Part shown: positions 1 to 7,686 of the stretch, piece after piece
Layout: every line of letters starts with the position of its first letter
Numbering within the stretch: the stretch's first letter is position 1
DNA from: Rhodospirillaceae bacterium
GTDB taxonomy: Bacteria > Pseudomonadota > Alphaproteobacteria > Rhodospirillales > UBA2165
Reading direction: 5' to 3'
Assembly (NCBI GenBank): GCA_002687515.1
Contig: NZAK01000131.1
Span: 1 to 32,850, forward strand
Length of the DNA: 32,850 nt
Notes under the pieces: generated by a model
Told to the model about the DNA's origin: nothing
Database searches by the model: none
What the model saw: only the letters and a program-made list of their open reading frames with translations
Made by a program: the position numbers and the translations under genes

Positions 1-750
1 AGCTTCCGTCTATCGCCTACTCAAATCCCTTGATCTGATTACGAGCCCTGCATTCATCGTTATCAAGGCGGCTGATGAGTTCAGAGACAAGACCACGGCG
101 ACCAATCAACTGTGGCAGACCGACTTCACTTATCTGAAGATCATTGGCTGGGGCTGGATGTATTTATCAACAATCCTTGATGATTACTCGCGCTATATCA
201 TTGCCTGGAAGCTATGCACGACCATGAAGACGAGTGATGTTACTGAGACGCTGGATCTTGCCTTACAGGCATCAGGCTGTGATCAGGCCCACATTGTGCA
301 CAAGCCGAGACTGTTATCTGATAATGGATCCAGCTACGTCTCTGGTGAGCTGGCTGAATGGCTCGGCGATAAGAAAATGGGCCACGTCAGGGGTGCGCCG
401 TATCATCCGCAAACTCAGGGTAAGATCGAGCGATGGCATCAAACCTTGAAAAACCGCATCCTGCTGGAGAACTACTTCTTCCCGGCAGACCTGGAGGTTC
501 AGATCGAAGCATTCGTCGATCATTACAATCATCAGCGATACCACGAGAGCATCAATAATCTCACCCCCGCCGACGTCTACTTCGGGCGGGGGATATCCAT
601 TTTAAAACAGAGGGAAAGGATCAAACGGAAAACGATGGAAACCCGGCGCTTGCAACACCGCAAATACGCCGCTTAATATCTTGAAACAGATGAGCCAGAT
701 CCTCCTATAGATCAGATCGCTAACTGTTCCAATTTATATGACGACGGACA
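1..750 (+). mobile_element. IS3-family insertion sequence, right part only
   Basis: The transposase reading frame and the sequence after it form the right part of an IS3-type element; the left part lies outside the window. The right end is placed at 750 because the end sequence, read from outside inwards, starts TGTCCGTCGTCATATAAATT, with the 5'-TG terminus usual for IS3 elements, and because the reading frame of a disrupted host gene begins exactly at 751. The element is visibly less GC-rich than the flanking DNA, which suggests recent arrival. The matching left repeat and any target-site duplication cannot be seen here. Confidence 0.85.
2..676 (+). CDS. IS3-family transposase OrfB, DDE integrase domain (5' end cut by window)
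   Basis: The frame is open from base 2 and reads through the integrase core (rve domain) of an IS3-type transposase. The first catalytic Asp is in LWQTDFTYL, the second in LLSDNGSSYV, and the catalytic Glu is in TQGKIERWHQTLKNR, so the DDE triad is complete. The C-terminal part (YNHQRYHESINNLTPADVYF) is also typical of the family. An internal ATG at 158 is not the true start, because the first catalytic Asp lies upstream of it. IS3 OrfB is normally made as an OrfAB fusion by programmed frameshifting; OrfA and the frameshift site are outside the window. The protein cuts and joins element ends. No frameshift or stop is visible in this part, so the copy may be active. Confidence 0.93.
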   Translation, partial: ASVYRLLKSLDLITSPAFIVIKAADEFRDKTTATNQLWQTDFTYLKIIGWGWMYLSTILDDYSRYIIAWKLCTTMKTSDVTETLDLALQASGCDQAHIVHKPRLLSDNGSSYVSGELAEWLGDKKMGHVRGAPYHPQTQGKIERWHQTLKNRILLENYFFPADLEVQIEAFVDHYNHQRYHESINNLTPADVYFGRGISILKQRERIKRKTMETRRLQHRKYAA

Positions 751-1011
751 GCCGAGGACGGCGTTCGCGATGCCGGGGCCGGCATGCAGCAAGACGCAGG
801 CCGGCTCGCCCGTGACCCGGGAATAGGCGTCCGCCATGCCGGTCGCGCCGTGCTCCAGGCGGCAGGTGATATAGTGGATCTCGTCCTGGCGGTCGTAAAT
901 GGCGTCGATGATAGGGAGCACCGTGTCTCCGGTGATGCCGAAGACGTACTTGACGCCCTCGTCGATCAGGTGCTCAACGATCGCTTCTGCGGCGTTGTTA
1001 TTCGAAGACAT
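751..1011 (-). pseudogene. TPP-dependent enzyme, N-terminal fragment truncated by the IS
   Basis: Read on the minus strand from ATG at 1011, this is the N-terminal Pyr-binding part of a thiamine-diphosphate enzyme of the acetolactate synthase / benzoylformate decarboxylase superfamily. VFGITGDTVLPIIDAI is the typical first strand-helix. The Glu in CRLEHGATGMADAYSRVTG (about residue 53) is the cofactor-activating glutamate, and LLHAGPGIANAVLG follows. After that Gly the frame runs into the IS end and gives an unrelated tail stopping at 712. Only about 87 of the usual 540-600 residues remain, so the product cannot be active. A GGGGG run stands before the ATG. The frame stays open upstream to a TTG at 1173, but that stretch has no family resemblance. 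The substrate cannot be told from this part. Confidence 0.85.
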
Positions 1012-1176
1012 CGATTTATTACCCCCATATGTCGTTGCCCGCGCTGAATGCCCGCGCCAGGCCCATTGGAAAATTTGGTCGGCCCCCATTGAGTGGTCCA
1101 GGGTGAATGTTAGTGCATGACCTGAAATAAGAAACGTCCCCGCCAGAACGACTAAGAATCGGAGTTTCCCCAAGTC

Positions 1177-1195
1177 ACTCTCCTTGGCGGAGAGT
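1177..1195. promoter_or_regulatory. Perfect 7-bp inverted repeat (hairpin or operator)
   Basis: ACTCTCC and GGAGAGT are separated by TTGGC. There is no T-tract after either arm, so it is not a standard terminator. It may be an operator for one of the two divergent units. Function unknown. Confidence 0.3.
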
Positions 1196-1419
1196 ATAAG
1201 ATAATTGGCTTGGGAGGAAAAACTCCAATGTATCTATGCTGCGCCAATGTCCGCCCTGGGTCATGTGTCGACGGCTCCCTTTTGGCAAGGGCTAATTTGA
1301 CGTTTCTGCAAATTGGTCGGGTGCGGTCTTGTGTCCGGCCCGTTGCCGCGGTGTTCAGGACCGCTGGCCTTGATCGTTTCCGCGGATTGGCGGCATTCCG
1401 CCGGCGCCGACTTCCCTGA

Positions 1420-1447
1420 TTGCCTGCCCCTTATTTTCAGCTAGAAT
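1420..1447 (+). promoter_or_regulatory. Candidate sigma70-type promoter of operon A
   Basis: TTGCCT (1420-1425) and TAGAAT (1442-1447) are 16 bp apart, about 140 bases before the first gene. A short CCGG-N6-CCGG repeat follows. Seen by eye only; other candidates in this leader cannot be excluded. Confidence 0.35.
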
Positions 1448-1595
1448 TACCGGCATAAACCGGCTCGGGGACGCGTATCGGGGATCAATCGATACGACCC
1501 AGGCTCGCGGCAATCCTTGCCGTCCTGGCGCGGCGGGCGGCGGAAAAGGCCCTCGAACGGGCCCAAGAAAGTTAAGCTGAGGAGTAATGCGGACA

Positions 1596-2075
1596 ATGCT
1601 GAAAAAAACCCATGTAACGACCACCGTGAACGGTGATCAATATGAATTCCTGTGCGAGCCGACCCAGACCCTGGTCGATGTGCTGCGTAACGAGCTTAAA
1701 CTGACCGGCACCAAGGAAGGCTGTTCGACCGGCGATTGCGGCGCCTGCAGCGTGCGCTTCGACGGCGCCCTGGTCTGTGCCTGCCTGGTTCTCGCGGTCG
1801 AGGCCGAGGCTAAGGAGATCGAGACCATCGAAGGCATGGCCGGGGAAGAGGAACTGCATCCATTGCAGCGCAAATTCCTCGAGCTCAACGGATTGCAATG
1901 CGGTATCTGCACGCCCGGCATTCTAATCGCCGCCGAGGCGCTGTTGCAGCGCAACCCCGATCCATCCGAAACCGAAGTGCGCTACTGGTTGGCCGGCAAT
2001 CTCTGCCGCTGCACCGGTTACGATAAGATCATCCGGTCGGTAATGGCCGCCGCCGAAGAAATGAGGGAGAGCTGA
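1596..2075 (+). CDS. Xanthine-oxidase-family hydroxylase, [2Fe-2S] small subunit (CoxS-like), locus A
   Basis: Electron-transfer subunit carrying the two [2Fe-2S] clusters that link the molybdenum site to the next acceptor. The N-terminal ferredoxin-like half has C43, C48, C51 and C63 (GCSTGDCGACS, then CACL). The helical C-terminal half has C102/C105 (QCGICTPG) and C137/C139 (GNLCRCTGY). The length, about 159 residues, is normal. Two in-frame ATGs exist: 1587 is only 2 bases after AGGAG (1580-1584), whereas 1596 is 11 bases after it and fits the family N-terminus better, so 1596 is preferred. The stop is followed by one base and then the large-subunit ATG, so the two are translated together. 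No FAD (CoxM-like) subunit is next to this pair, unlike locus B. The physiological acceptor is unknown. Confidence 0.93.
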   Translation: MLKKTHVTTTVNGDQYEFLCEPTQTLVDVLRNELKLTGTKEGCSTGDCGACSVRFDGALVCACLVLAVEAEAKEIETIEGMAGEEELHPLQRKFLELNGLQCGICTPGILIAAEALLQRNPDPSETEVRYWLAGNLCRCTGYDKIIRSVMAAAEEMRES

Positions 2076-2076
2076 A

Positions 2077-4332
2077 ATGCCCGATATTCTCGAACAAAGC
2101 GGTTACGCTCCCGATAAAGACTTAAAAATCGTCGGCACCAACCCGGTCAAGCATGACGGACCGGACAAGGTCACCGGGCGCGCCATGTTCGGCGCCGATT
2201 TGATGGTGCCGGGAATGCTGGTCGGTAAGATCCTGCGCAGCCCGCACGCCCATGCAATCTTGAAATCCATCGACACCTCGAAGGCCGAAGCCCTGGCCGG
2301 CGTCAAGGCCGTCGTCACCCGCGATGATTTTCCCGAAATTCCGCAAGGAACGGTGCCCGGCGATATGACCCGCAACTGCATGGCCCGCGAAAAGGTGCTC
2401 TATGAGGGGCATGCGCTGGCCGCCGTCGCGGCGATAAGGGAATCGATCGCCAAGCAAGCGCTCAAGCTGATCGAAGTGGAATACGAAATCCTGCCCCACG
2501 TCATCGATCCGATCGCGGCGATGCAGAGCGACGCGCCGATCCTGCACGATTATATCCGGACCAAAAACGATCCGCAGGCGCCCGACCAGCCGACCAACGT
2601 GGTGCAACGCCTTGATATCGGCCGCGGCGATGTGGACAAGGGTTTTGCCGGGGCCGATGAAATCGTCGAGCGCGAGTTTTCGACCGAGCCGATGCATCAA
2701 TCCTATATCGAGCCCCAGGCCTGCGTTGCCGAGTGCCGGGACGATGGCCAGATCGATCTCTGGTGCTGCACCCAGGGCACCCACGTGTTCCGCGACCGGC
2801 TGGCCATATTGCTGGAAATGGATTCGTCGAAAATAAAAGTTACCCAGTCGGAACTGGGCGGCGGCTTTGGCGGCAAGACCACGCTCTATGCCGAGCCGGC
2901 GGCGATTATGCTTTCGCGCAAGGCCCGCTGCCCGGTGAAAATAACGCTCACCAGGAACGAGGTTTTCCGGGCCACCGGTCCGGTCAGCGCCACCCGCTCA
3001 AGGGTCAAGATCGGGGTCACCAAGGACGGCCGGATTACCGCCGCCGAGGCCGAGATGATCTTTCAGGCCGGCGCCTTCACCGGTTCCATGTTCGACAACG
3101 CGCCGAAGGCCATGTTCACCCGCTATAATCTGGAGAACGTGAAGACGGTTTCCTATGAAGTCGTCTCCAACCGGGCCAAGGTGAACGCCTTCCGCGCGCC
3201 GTGCGTGCCGCAGGTGACCTTTGCCGTCGAAAGCCTCATCGACGAGTTGGCGAAAAAACTGGACATGGATCCGCTTGAATTGCGGCTCAGGAACGCCGCC
3301 AGCGAAGGCTATACGACCCTTTACGGCGAGACCCTGGGGCCGATCGGTTATGTCGAGACCCTGGAAGCGGCAAAAAAATGCGATCACTACCTCTCGCCCT
3401 TGCCGGCCGGGCAGGGGCGCGGCATCTCGACCGGCTTCTGGTTCAACCGGGGCGGCGACACCACCGGTTCGCTGACGATCACGCCGGACGGCTCGGTAAC
3501 CATTATGCTTGGCACATCGGATGTGGCGGGCTCCCGCATATCAATCAGCATGATGGCCGCCGAAGAGCTCGGCATTCCGGTTGAAAAGGTGCGCGCCAAT
3601 CTCGCCGACACCAGCACCCTCGGCAACAACCGGGTGACGGCCGGCAGCCGGACGACATTCTCATCGGGAATGGTGATCATCGATTCGGCCCGCCAGTGCA
3701 TCGCCGAACTGGTGCGCCGCGCCGCCGAAATTTGGGATGTGCCGGAAGAAGGCGTCGTCTTCGATGCCGGATATTGCCGTCCGTCGAGCTCCAATGTGGG
3801 CGAGTTCGAACCGCTCTCCATTGCCGAGATCGCGGCCAAGACCAGCGTCAGCCATGGCGCCATTGCCGGACATTCGGAAATGCACGTCACCGGCGCCGGG
3901 CCGGGATTTGGCGTGCATCTGGTCGATGTCGAGGTCGATCACGAGACCGGCCGCGTCGATGTTAAGCGCTACACCGTGATCGAGGACGCCGGCAAGGCCA
4001 TCCACCCCTTGCAGGTGGAAGGACAATACCAGGGCGGCGCCGCCCAGGGCGCCGGTTGGGCGCTCAACGAAGCCTATATTTATGACGATAACGGAAAGCT
4101 CGAGAACGCCGGCTTCCTCGACTACCGGATTCCGGTGGCCTCGGACCTGCCGATGATCGACACGGTGATCGTCGAGGTGCCGAACCCGAAGCATCCTTAT
4201 GGTTTGCGCGGCGTCGGCGAGGTTCCGGTGACGCCGTCCTTGGGTGCGCTGGCCAACGCGGTCAGTGACGCCATCGGTATCCGGCAGGTATCCTTGCCGA
4301 TGTCGCCGCCCAATCTGCTCGCCCAGCTTTAA
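2077..4332 (+). CDS. Xanthine-oxidase-family hydroxylase, Mo-binding large subunit, locus A
   Basis: Catalytic subunit (751 aa) of a molybdenum hydroxylase, expected to bind Mo-molybdopterin cytosine dinucleotide and to insert water-derived oxygen into, or reduce, a carbon next to an activating group. The N-terminal a/b hammerhead domain begins with KHDGPDKVTGRAMFGAD. The Mo-binding signature GGGFGGK is at 261-267. AFRAPCVPQ stands where relatives have the AFRGFGGPQ-like segment. GQYQGGAAQGAGWAL and LRGVGEVPVTPS follow, with the presumed catalytic Glu at 715. It is more CoxL/HcrA-like than a classical xanthine dehydrogenase. It sits with acyl-CoA dehydrogenases, a CoA ligase, an SDR and a hydratase, so a CoA-thioester or side-chain hydroxylation is a fair guess. 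The substrate cannot be read from sequence. Confidence 0.92.
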   Translation: MPDILEQSGYAPDKDLKIVGTNPVKHDGPDKVTGRAMFGADLMVPGMLVGKILRSPHAHAILKSIDTSKAEALAGVKAVVTRDDFPEIPQGTVPGDMTRNCMAREKVLYEGHALAAVAAIRESIAKQALKLIEVEYEILPHVIDPIAAMQSDAPILHDYIRTKNDPQAPDQPTNVVQRLDIGRGDVDKGFAGADEIVEREFSTEPMHQSYIEPQACVAECRDDGQIDLWCCTQGTHVFRDRLAILLEMDSSKIKVTQSELGGGFGGKTTLYAEPAAIMLSRKARCPVKITLTRNEVFRATGPVSATRSRVKIGVTKDGRITAAEAEMIFQAGAFTGSMFDNAPKAMFTRYNLENVKTVSYEVVSNRAKVNAFRAPCVPQVTFAVESLIDELAKKLDMDPLELRLRNAASEGYTTLYGETLGPIGYVETLEAAKKCDHYLSPLPAGQGRGISTGFWFNRGGDTTGSLTITPDGSVTIMLGTSDVAGSRISISMMAAEELGIPVEKVRANLADTSTLGNNRVTAGSRTTFSSGMVIIDSARQCIAELVRRAAEIWDVPEEGVVFDAGYCRPSSSNVGEFEPLSIAEIAAKTSVSHGAIAGHSEMHVTGAGPGFGVHLVDVEVDHETGRVDVKRYTVIEDAGKAIHPLQVEGQYQGGAAQGAGWALNEAYIYDDNGKLENAGFLDYRIPVASDLPMIDTVIVEVPNPKHPYGLRGVGEVPVTPSLGALANAVSDAIGIRQVSLPMSPPNLLAQL

Positions 4333-4355
4333 AGTGGCGTGGCGGGACCGCGGCG

Positions 4356-5552
4356 ATGGATTTCAATTTCAGCGAACAGGACCTGGCCTTCCGCCGCGAG
4401 GTCCGGGATTTCATGCGCCGGTCCCTGCCGGCCGAGCTTCGCGAAATTGCCGAGCGCGGCCAGCGATTCGGCAAGGAACACTTTGTCCGCTGGCATCGGA
4501 TCCTGTTTGAACGGGGTTGGGCGGCGCCCAGTTGGCCGGTTGAACATGGCGGCCCCGGTTGGACGCCGACCCAGAAATACATTTTCCAGGAAGAGCTTGG
4601 CCTGTCCGGTGCGCCGATGCCGCCGCTTTTTGGCATCGGCATGATCGGGCCGGTGCTGATCGCCTTCGGCAATGCCGAACAAAAACAGAAATATCTGCCG
4701 CCCATTCTGAACGGTGACGATTGGTGGTGTCAGGGCTATTCGGAACCGGGCTCGGGCTCGGATTTGGCGTCGCTGCGGACCAAGGCGGTGCGTGACGGCG
4801 ACCATTATGTCGTCAACGGTCAGAAGATATGGACTTCATATGCCCATTATGCCGACCGCATGTTTTGTCTGGTGCGCACCGACGATACGGTCAAGCCGCA
4901 GGCCGGAATATCTTTCCTGCTTATCGACATGACGACGCCGGGCATCACCGTGCGGCCGATTATCTCCCAGGATAACAAGCACAGCCTGAACGAGGTCTTT
5001 TTCGAAGACGTCCGGGTACCGGCCGAAAATCTGGTTGGTGAAGAAGGGCAGGGCTGGACCTACGCCAAATTCCTGCTCGGCCACGAGCGCGCCCATATCA
5101 GCGATATCGGCGGCTCCAAACGCCGCCTGAGCCGGCTCAGGAAAATTGCCGCCGCCGAAACGGCCGGCGGCCGGCCGCTCACCGAGGACCCGGCATTCAG
5201 GCGCAAGCTCGCCGACTTGGAAGTCAAGCTAATGACCCTCGAGGTGACCCAATTCCGCCTGCTGGCCGATGAGGAGGCGGGCCGCGACGTCGGCCCGGCG
5301 GCTTCGATCCTCAAGATCAAGGGTTCCGAGCTTAGCCAGGAAATCGGCGAGGCGGCGGTTGAGGCGGTCGGCTATTACGGCATGCCCTATATCGACGAGG
5401 CGGTGCAGCCGGGCGGCGCGGCACCGCCGGTTGGCCTCGAACATGCCACCGGTATCGTGCCCGATTATCTGTATCTGCGCGCCCTCAGCATTCTTGGCGG
5501 CAGCAACGAAATCCAGCGTAATATCCTCGCCAAGTTGGCGCTCGGGCTGTAG
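4356..5552 (+). CDS. Acyl-CoA dehydrogenase family protein, large-type (398 aa)
   Basis: FAD enzyme that oxidises an acyl-CoA at the alpha-beta carbons. It has the three-domain family layout: an N-terminal helical domain from MDFNFSEQDLAFRREV, the FAD/substrate segment GYSEPGSGSDLASLRT near 128-142 followed by GQKIWTSYAHYAD, and a C-terminal helical domain ending GGSNEIQRNILAKLALGL. In the medium-chain enzymes the base is the Glu of YEG just before the last motif. Here the equivalent is ILGG, so that Glu is absent, as in the PimC / FadE28-type branch; a Glu in FLLGHERAHISD could serve as in isovaleryl-type enzymes (inference). It is followed after 8 bases by a different acyl-CoA dehydrogenase, a pairing known from two-subunit enzymes acting on dicarboxylic, steroid-side-chain or alicyclic acyl-CoAs. 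Confidence 0.92.
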   Translation: MDFNFSEQDLAFRREVRDFMRRSLPAELREIAERGQRFGKEHFVRWHRILFERGWAAPSWPVEHGGPGWTPTQKYIFQEELGLSGAPMPPLFGIGMIGPVLIAFGNAEQKQKYLPPILNGDDWWCQGYSEPGSGSDLASLRTKAVRDGDHYVVNGQKIWTSYAHYADRMFCLVRTDDTVKPQAGISFLLIDMTTPGITVRPIISQDNKHSLNEVFFEDVRVPAENLVGEEGQGWTYAKFLLGHERAHISDIGGSKRRLSRLRKIAAAETAGGRPLTEDPAFRRKLADLEVKLMTLEVTQFRLLADEEAGRDVGPAASILKIKGSELSQEIGEAAVEAVGYYGMPYIDEAVQPGGAAPPVGLEHATGIVPDYLYLRALSILGGSNEIQRNILAKLALGL

Positions 5553-5560
5553 GGGCGGAC

Positions 5561-6715
5561 ATGGATTTCACCCTGAGCGAGGAACAGCAACTCCTAAAAA
5601 ACAGTGCCGAACGCTACGTCGAACGGGATTACGGTTTCGAACGGCGGCGCGATATAATTGCCGGCGCGGACGGGTTCGGCCGCGAAACCTGGGCACAAAT
5701 GGCAGAGCTGGGCTGGCTTGGCCTGCCCTTCGCCGAAGAGGATGGCGGCTTCGGCGGCACCCCGGTGGAGACCATGGTGGTGATGGAGGCGATCGGCCGT
5801 GGGCTGATGGTCGAACCCTATCTGACGACGGTGGTGCTGGCTGGCGGACTGATCGCTGCCTGCGGCAACGCAGATCAAAAATCGGCGATTCTGCCAAAGG
5901 TCGCCAGCGGCGAAATGCTGCTCGCTTTCGCCTATGCCGAGCCCCGGTCGCGCTTCGATCCGGCGGATGTCGAAACCACCGCCGCCAAAGACGGCAACGG
6001 CTACCGGTTGAACGGTCACAAGGCCGTGGTCCTGCATGGCGGCGCCGCCGACAAAATAATCGTCAGTGCCCGGACGGCTGGAGGACAGCGGGACGCGGCC
6101 GGCATCACCTTGTTCCTGGTCGACGCCGATGCCGCCGGTCTGGAAGTTCTACCCTACCCAACCATCGACGGATCGCAGGCCGCCGAGGTCCGGCTGGCCG
6201 ATGTGGCTTCTGATAACGTCCTCGGCGATGTCGATACTGCTTATCCGGCAATCGACGCGGTGCTCGATGCCGGCATTGCGGCGGTCGCGGCGGAAGCGGT
6301 TGGCGCCATGCAGGTGCTCCACGACGACACCCTCGATTATCTCAAAACCCGCCGGCAATTCGGTCAACCGATCGGATCCTTCCAAGCCCTCCAGCACCGG
6401 ATCGTGGATATGTATATCGAGTTGGAGCAGGCCCGCTCGGCGGCGGTTATGGCGACCCTGCGCATCGGCGCCGCCGATCCGGAAATCCGCCGTCACGCGC
6501 TCTCGGCCGCCAAGGTGCAGATCGGCCGCAGCAGCCGTTTTATCGGCCAAAACGCGGTTCAATTGCACGGCGGCATCGGCATGACCGACGAGCTTCGGGT
6601 CAGCCACTATTTCAAACGATTGACCGTGATCGCCACGCAATTCGGCAATGTTGATTTTCATCTCGACCGGATGGCGAATACACCAACCCAATTGAAGCAA
6701 GAGGAAATGAAATGA
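5561..6715 (+). CDS. Acyl-CoA dehydrogenase family protein, small-type (384 aa)
   Basis: Second acyl-CoA dehydrogenase of the pair. It begins MDFTLSEEQQLLKNSAERYV, has the flavin-side segment AYAEPRSRFDPADVETTA (degenerate compared with the upstream protein), and ends with RRQFGQPIGSFQALQHRIVDM and QLHGGIGMTDELRVSHYFKR. The C-terminal catalytic Glu position of the medium-chain type is again missing: YFKRLTVIATQFGN replaces it. This fits the partner subunit of a heteromeric enzyme, such as PimD or the FadE29-type subunit. Its last codons overlap the start of the SDR gene (ATGA). Together the two subunits probably form one flavoenzyme passing electrons to ETF, whose genes are not in the window. 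An independent homomeric enzyme is the alternative. Confidence 0.9.
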   Translation: MDFTLSEEQQLLKNSAERYVERDYGFERRRDIIAGADGFGRETWAQMAELGWLGLPFAEEDGGFGGTPVETMVVMEAIGRGLMVEPYLTTVVLAGGLIAACGNADQKSAILPKVASGEMLLAFAYAEPRSRFDPADVETTAAKDGNGYRLNGHKAVVLHGGAADKIIVSARTAGGQRDAAGITLFLVDADAAGLEVLPYPTIDGSQAAEVRLADVASDNVLGDVDTAYPAIDAVLDAGIAAVAAEAVGAMQVLHDDTLDYLKTRRQFGQPIGSFQALQHRIVDMYIELEQARSAAVMATLRIGAADPEIRRHALSAAKVQIGRSSRFIGQNAVQLHGGIGMTDELRVSHYFKRLTVIATQFGNVDFHLDRMANTPTQLKQEEMK

Positions 6716-7632
6716 CCGATAACAACTCATCGACCGGCATGATGCGGGGCAAAGTGGTTGTCGTTACCGGCGGCGGCCGCGGCATCGGGCGGGAAGTCGC
6801 GCTAAAGATGGCCGAAGCCGGCGCCAAGGTCATGGTCAACGATCTCGGCGCCGACCTTGATGGCGGCGGTGCCGATCAAGGACCGGCGCATGGGGTCGCC
6901 AATGAGATCGTCGCCGCCGGCGGCGAAGCAAATTTCAATACCGATGATATTTCAGCCGGCACGGGCGCGGCTGATCTGATTGCCGCGACGGTCGAAGAAT
7001 TTGGCCGCATCGATGCCGTTGTGAACAATGCGGGTATATTGCGGGATGCCATTTTTCACAAAATGGACGAGGCCGCCTGGAACGCCGTCATTCAGGTGAA
7101 TTTGAACGGTTGTTATCACGTTGCCCGCGCCGCGGCGCCGCATTTTCGTGATCAGGAATCGGGCGCCTTTGTTCATATGACATCGGTTTCCGGGCTGATC
7201 GGCAATTTCGGCCAAGCCAATTATGCGGCGGCGAAAATGGGCGTCGCCGGCCTGTCCCGCTCGATCGCCATTGATATGGCGCGCTATAAGGTGCGCTCGA
7301 ATTGCCTGTCGCCGTCCGGCTTTACCCGGATGATCGGCTCGATCCCGATCACCAGCGATGAGCAGGCGCAGGCGTTTGAGCAGCTCAAGGAAAAAATGCG
7401 GCCCGAAATGAATGCGCCCCTGGCGGTGTTTCTGGCGAGCGATGCCGCCAAGGACATTACCGGCCAGATCTTCGCGACCAGCGGCAACAACTATTATCTC
7501 TTCAGTCAACCACGGCCCGTCGTCTCGGAGTTCAGGGACAATTGGACACCCGAACTGGTGGCGGATGAATTCTTGAAGGAAATCGGCGATAAGCTGACGC
7601 CGCTGGAAACCCTCAAGGACGTTCTGGACTAA
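6712..7632 (+). CDS. SDR-family dehydrogenase related to the multifunctional enzyme type 2 3-hydroxyacyl-CoA dehydrogenase
   Basis: NAD(P)-dependent short-chain dehydrogenase of 306 aa. The cofactor motif VTGGGRGIG is at 18-26, NNAG follows in VVNNAGILRD, and the catalytic residues are S158, Y171 and K175 (MTSVSG; NYAAAK). The longer insert NDLGADLDGGGADQGPAHGV and the FNTDDIS / GILRD segments match the dehydrogenase domain of peroxisomal-type multifunctional enzyme 2, which oxidises (3R)-hydroxyacyl-CoA. A separate hydratase-2 gene occurs at 9249 in the same operon, so the dehydrogenase and hydratase activities of that enzyme appear here as two proteins. The start overlaps the previous stop. 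The exact acyl group is unknown. Confidence 0.88.
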   Translation: MTDNNSSTGMMRGKVVVVTGGGRGIGREVALKMAEAGAKVMVNDLGADLDGGGADQGPAHGVANEIVAAGGEANFNTDDISAGTGAADLIAATVEEFGRIDAVVNNAGILRDAIFHKMDEAAWNAVIQVNLNGCYHVARAAAPHFRDQESGAFVHMTSVSGLIGNFGQANYAAAKMGVAGLSRSIAIDMARYKVRSNCLSPSGFTRMIGSIPITSDEQAQAFEQLKEKMRPEMNAPLAVFLASDAAKDITGQIFATSGNNYYLFSQPRPVVSEFRDNWTPELVADEFLKEIGDKLTPLETLKDVLD

Positions 7633-7686
7633 GACGCGGCAGCGGTATCAGGTAACGACAAAAAATTGGTGGGGGAAGAAAAGAGC

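Larger units (their letters stand above)
1012..1586. other. Non-coding region between the broken TPP gene and operon A
   Basis: About 575 bases without a convincing gene. It lies between divergent units, so it should hold the promoter of the disrupted minus-strand gene and that of the plus-strand operon starting near 1590. Visible are a 7-bp hairpin at 1177-1195 and a sigma70-like promoter candidate at 1420-1447, listed separately. Small open frames here (for example 1210-1419) have no ribosome site or recognisable product. Confidence 0.6.

Noticed and set aside
712-750. C-terminal tail of the TPP fragment inside the IS
   Set aside because: These last residues come from the IS terminal repeat and are not part of the original protein.
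1012-1173. Signal-peptide-like extension (hydrophobic stretch LVVLAGTFLIS) in frame upstream of the TPP fragment
   Set aside because: It needs a TTG start, is not found in this enzyme family, and a good ATG with a G-rich site follows at 1011.
5269-6213. 314-codon plus-strand frame across the junction of the two acyl-CoA dehydrogenases
   Set aside because: Arg-rich shadow frame overlapping two real genes; no family resemblance.
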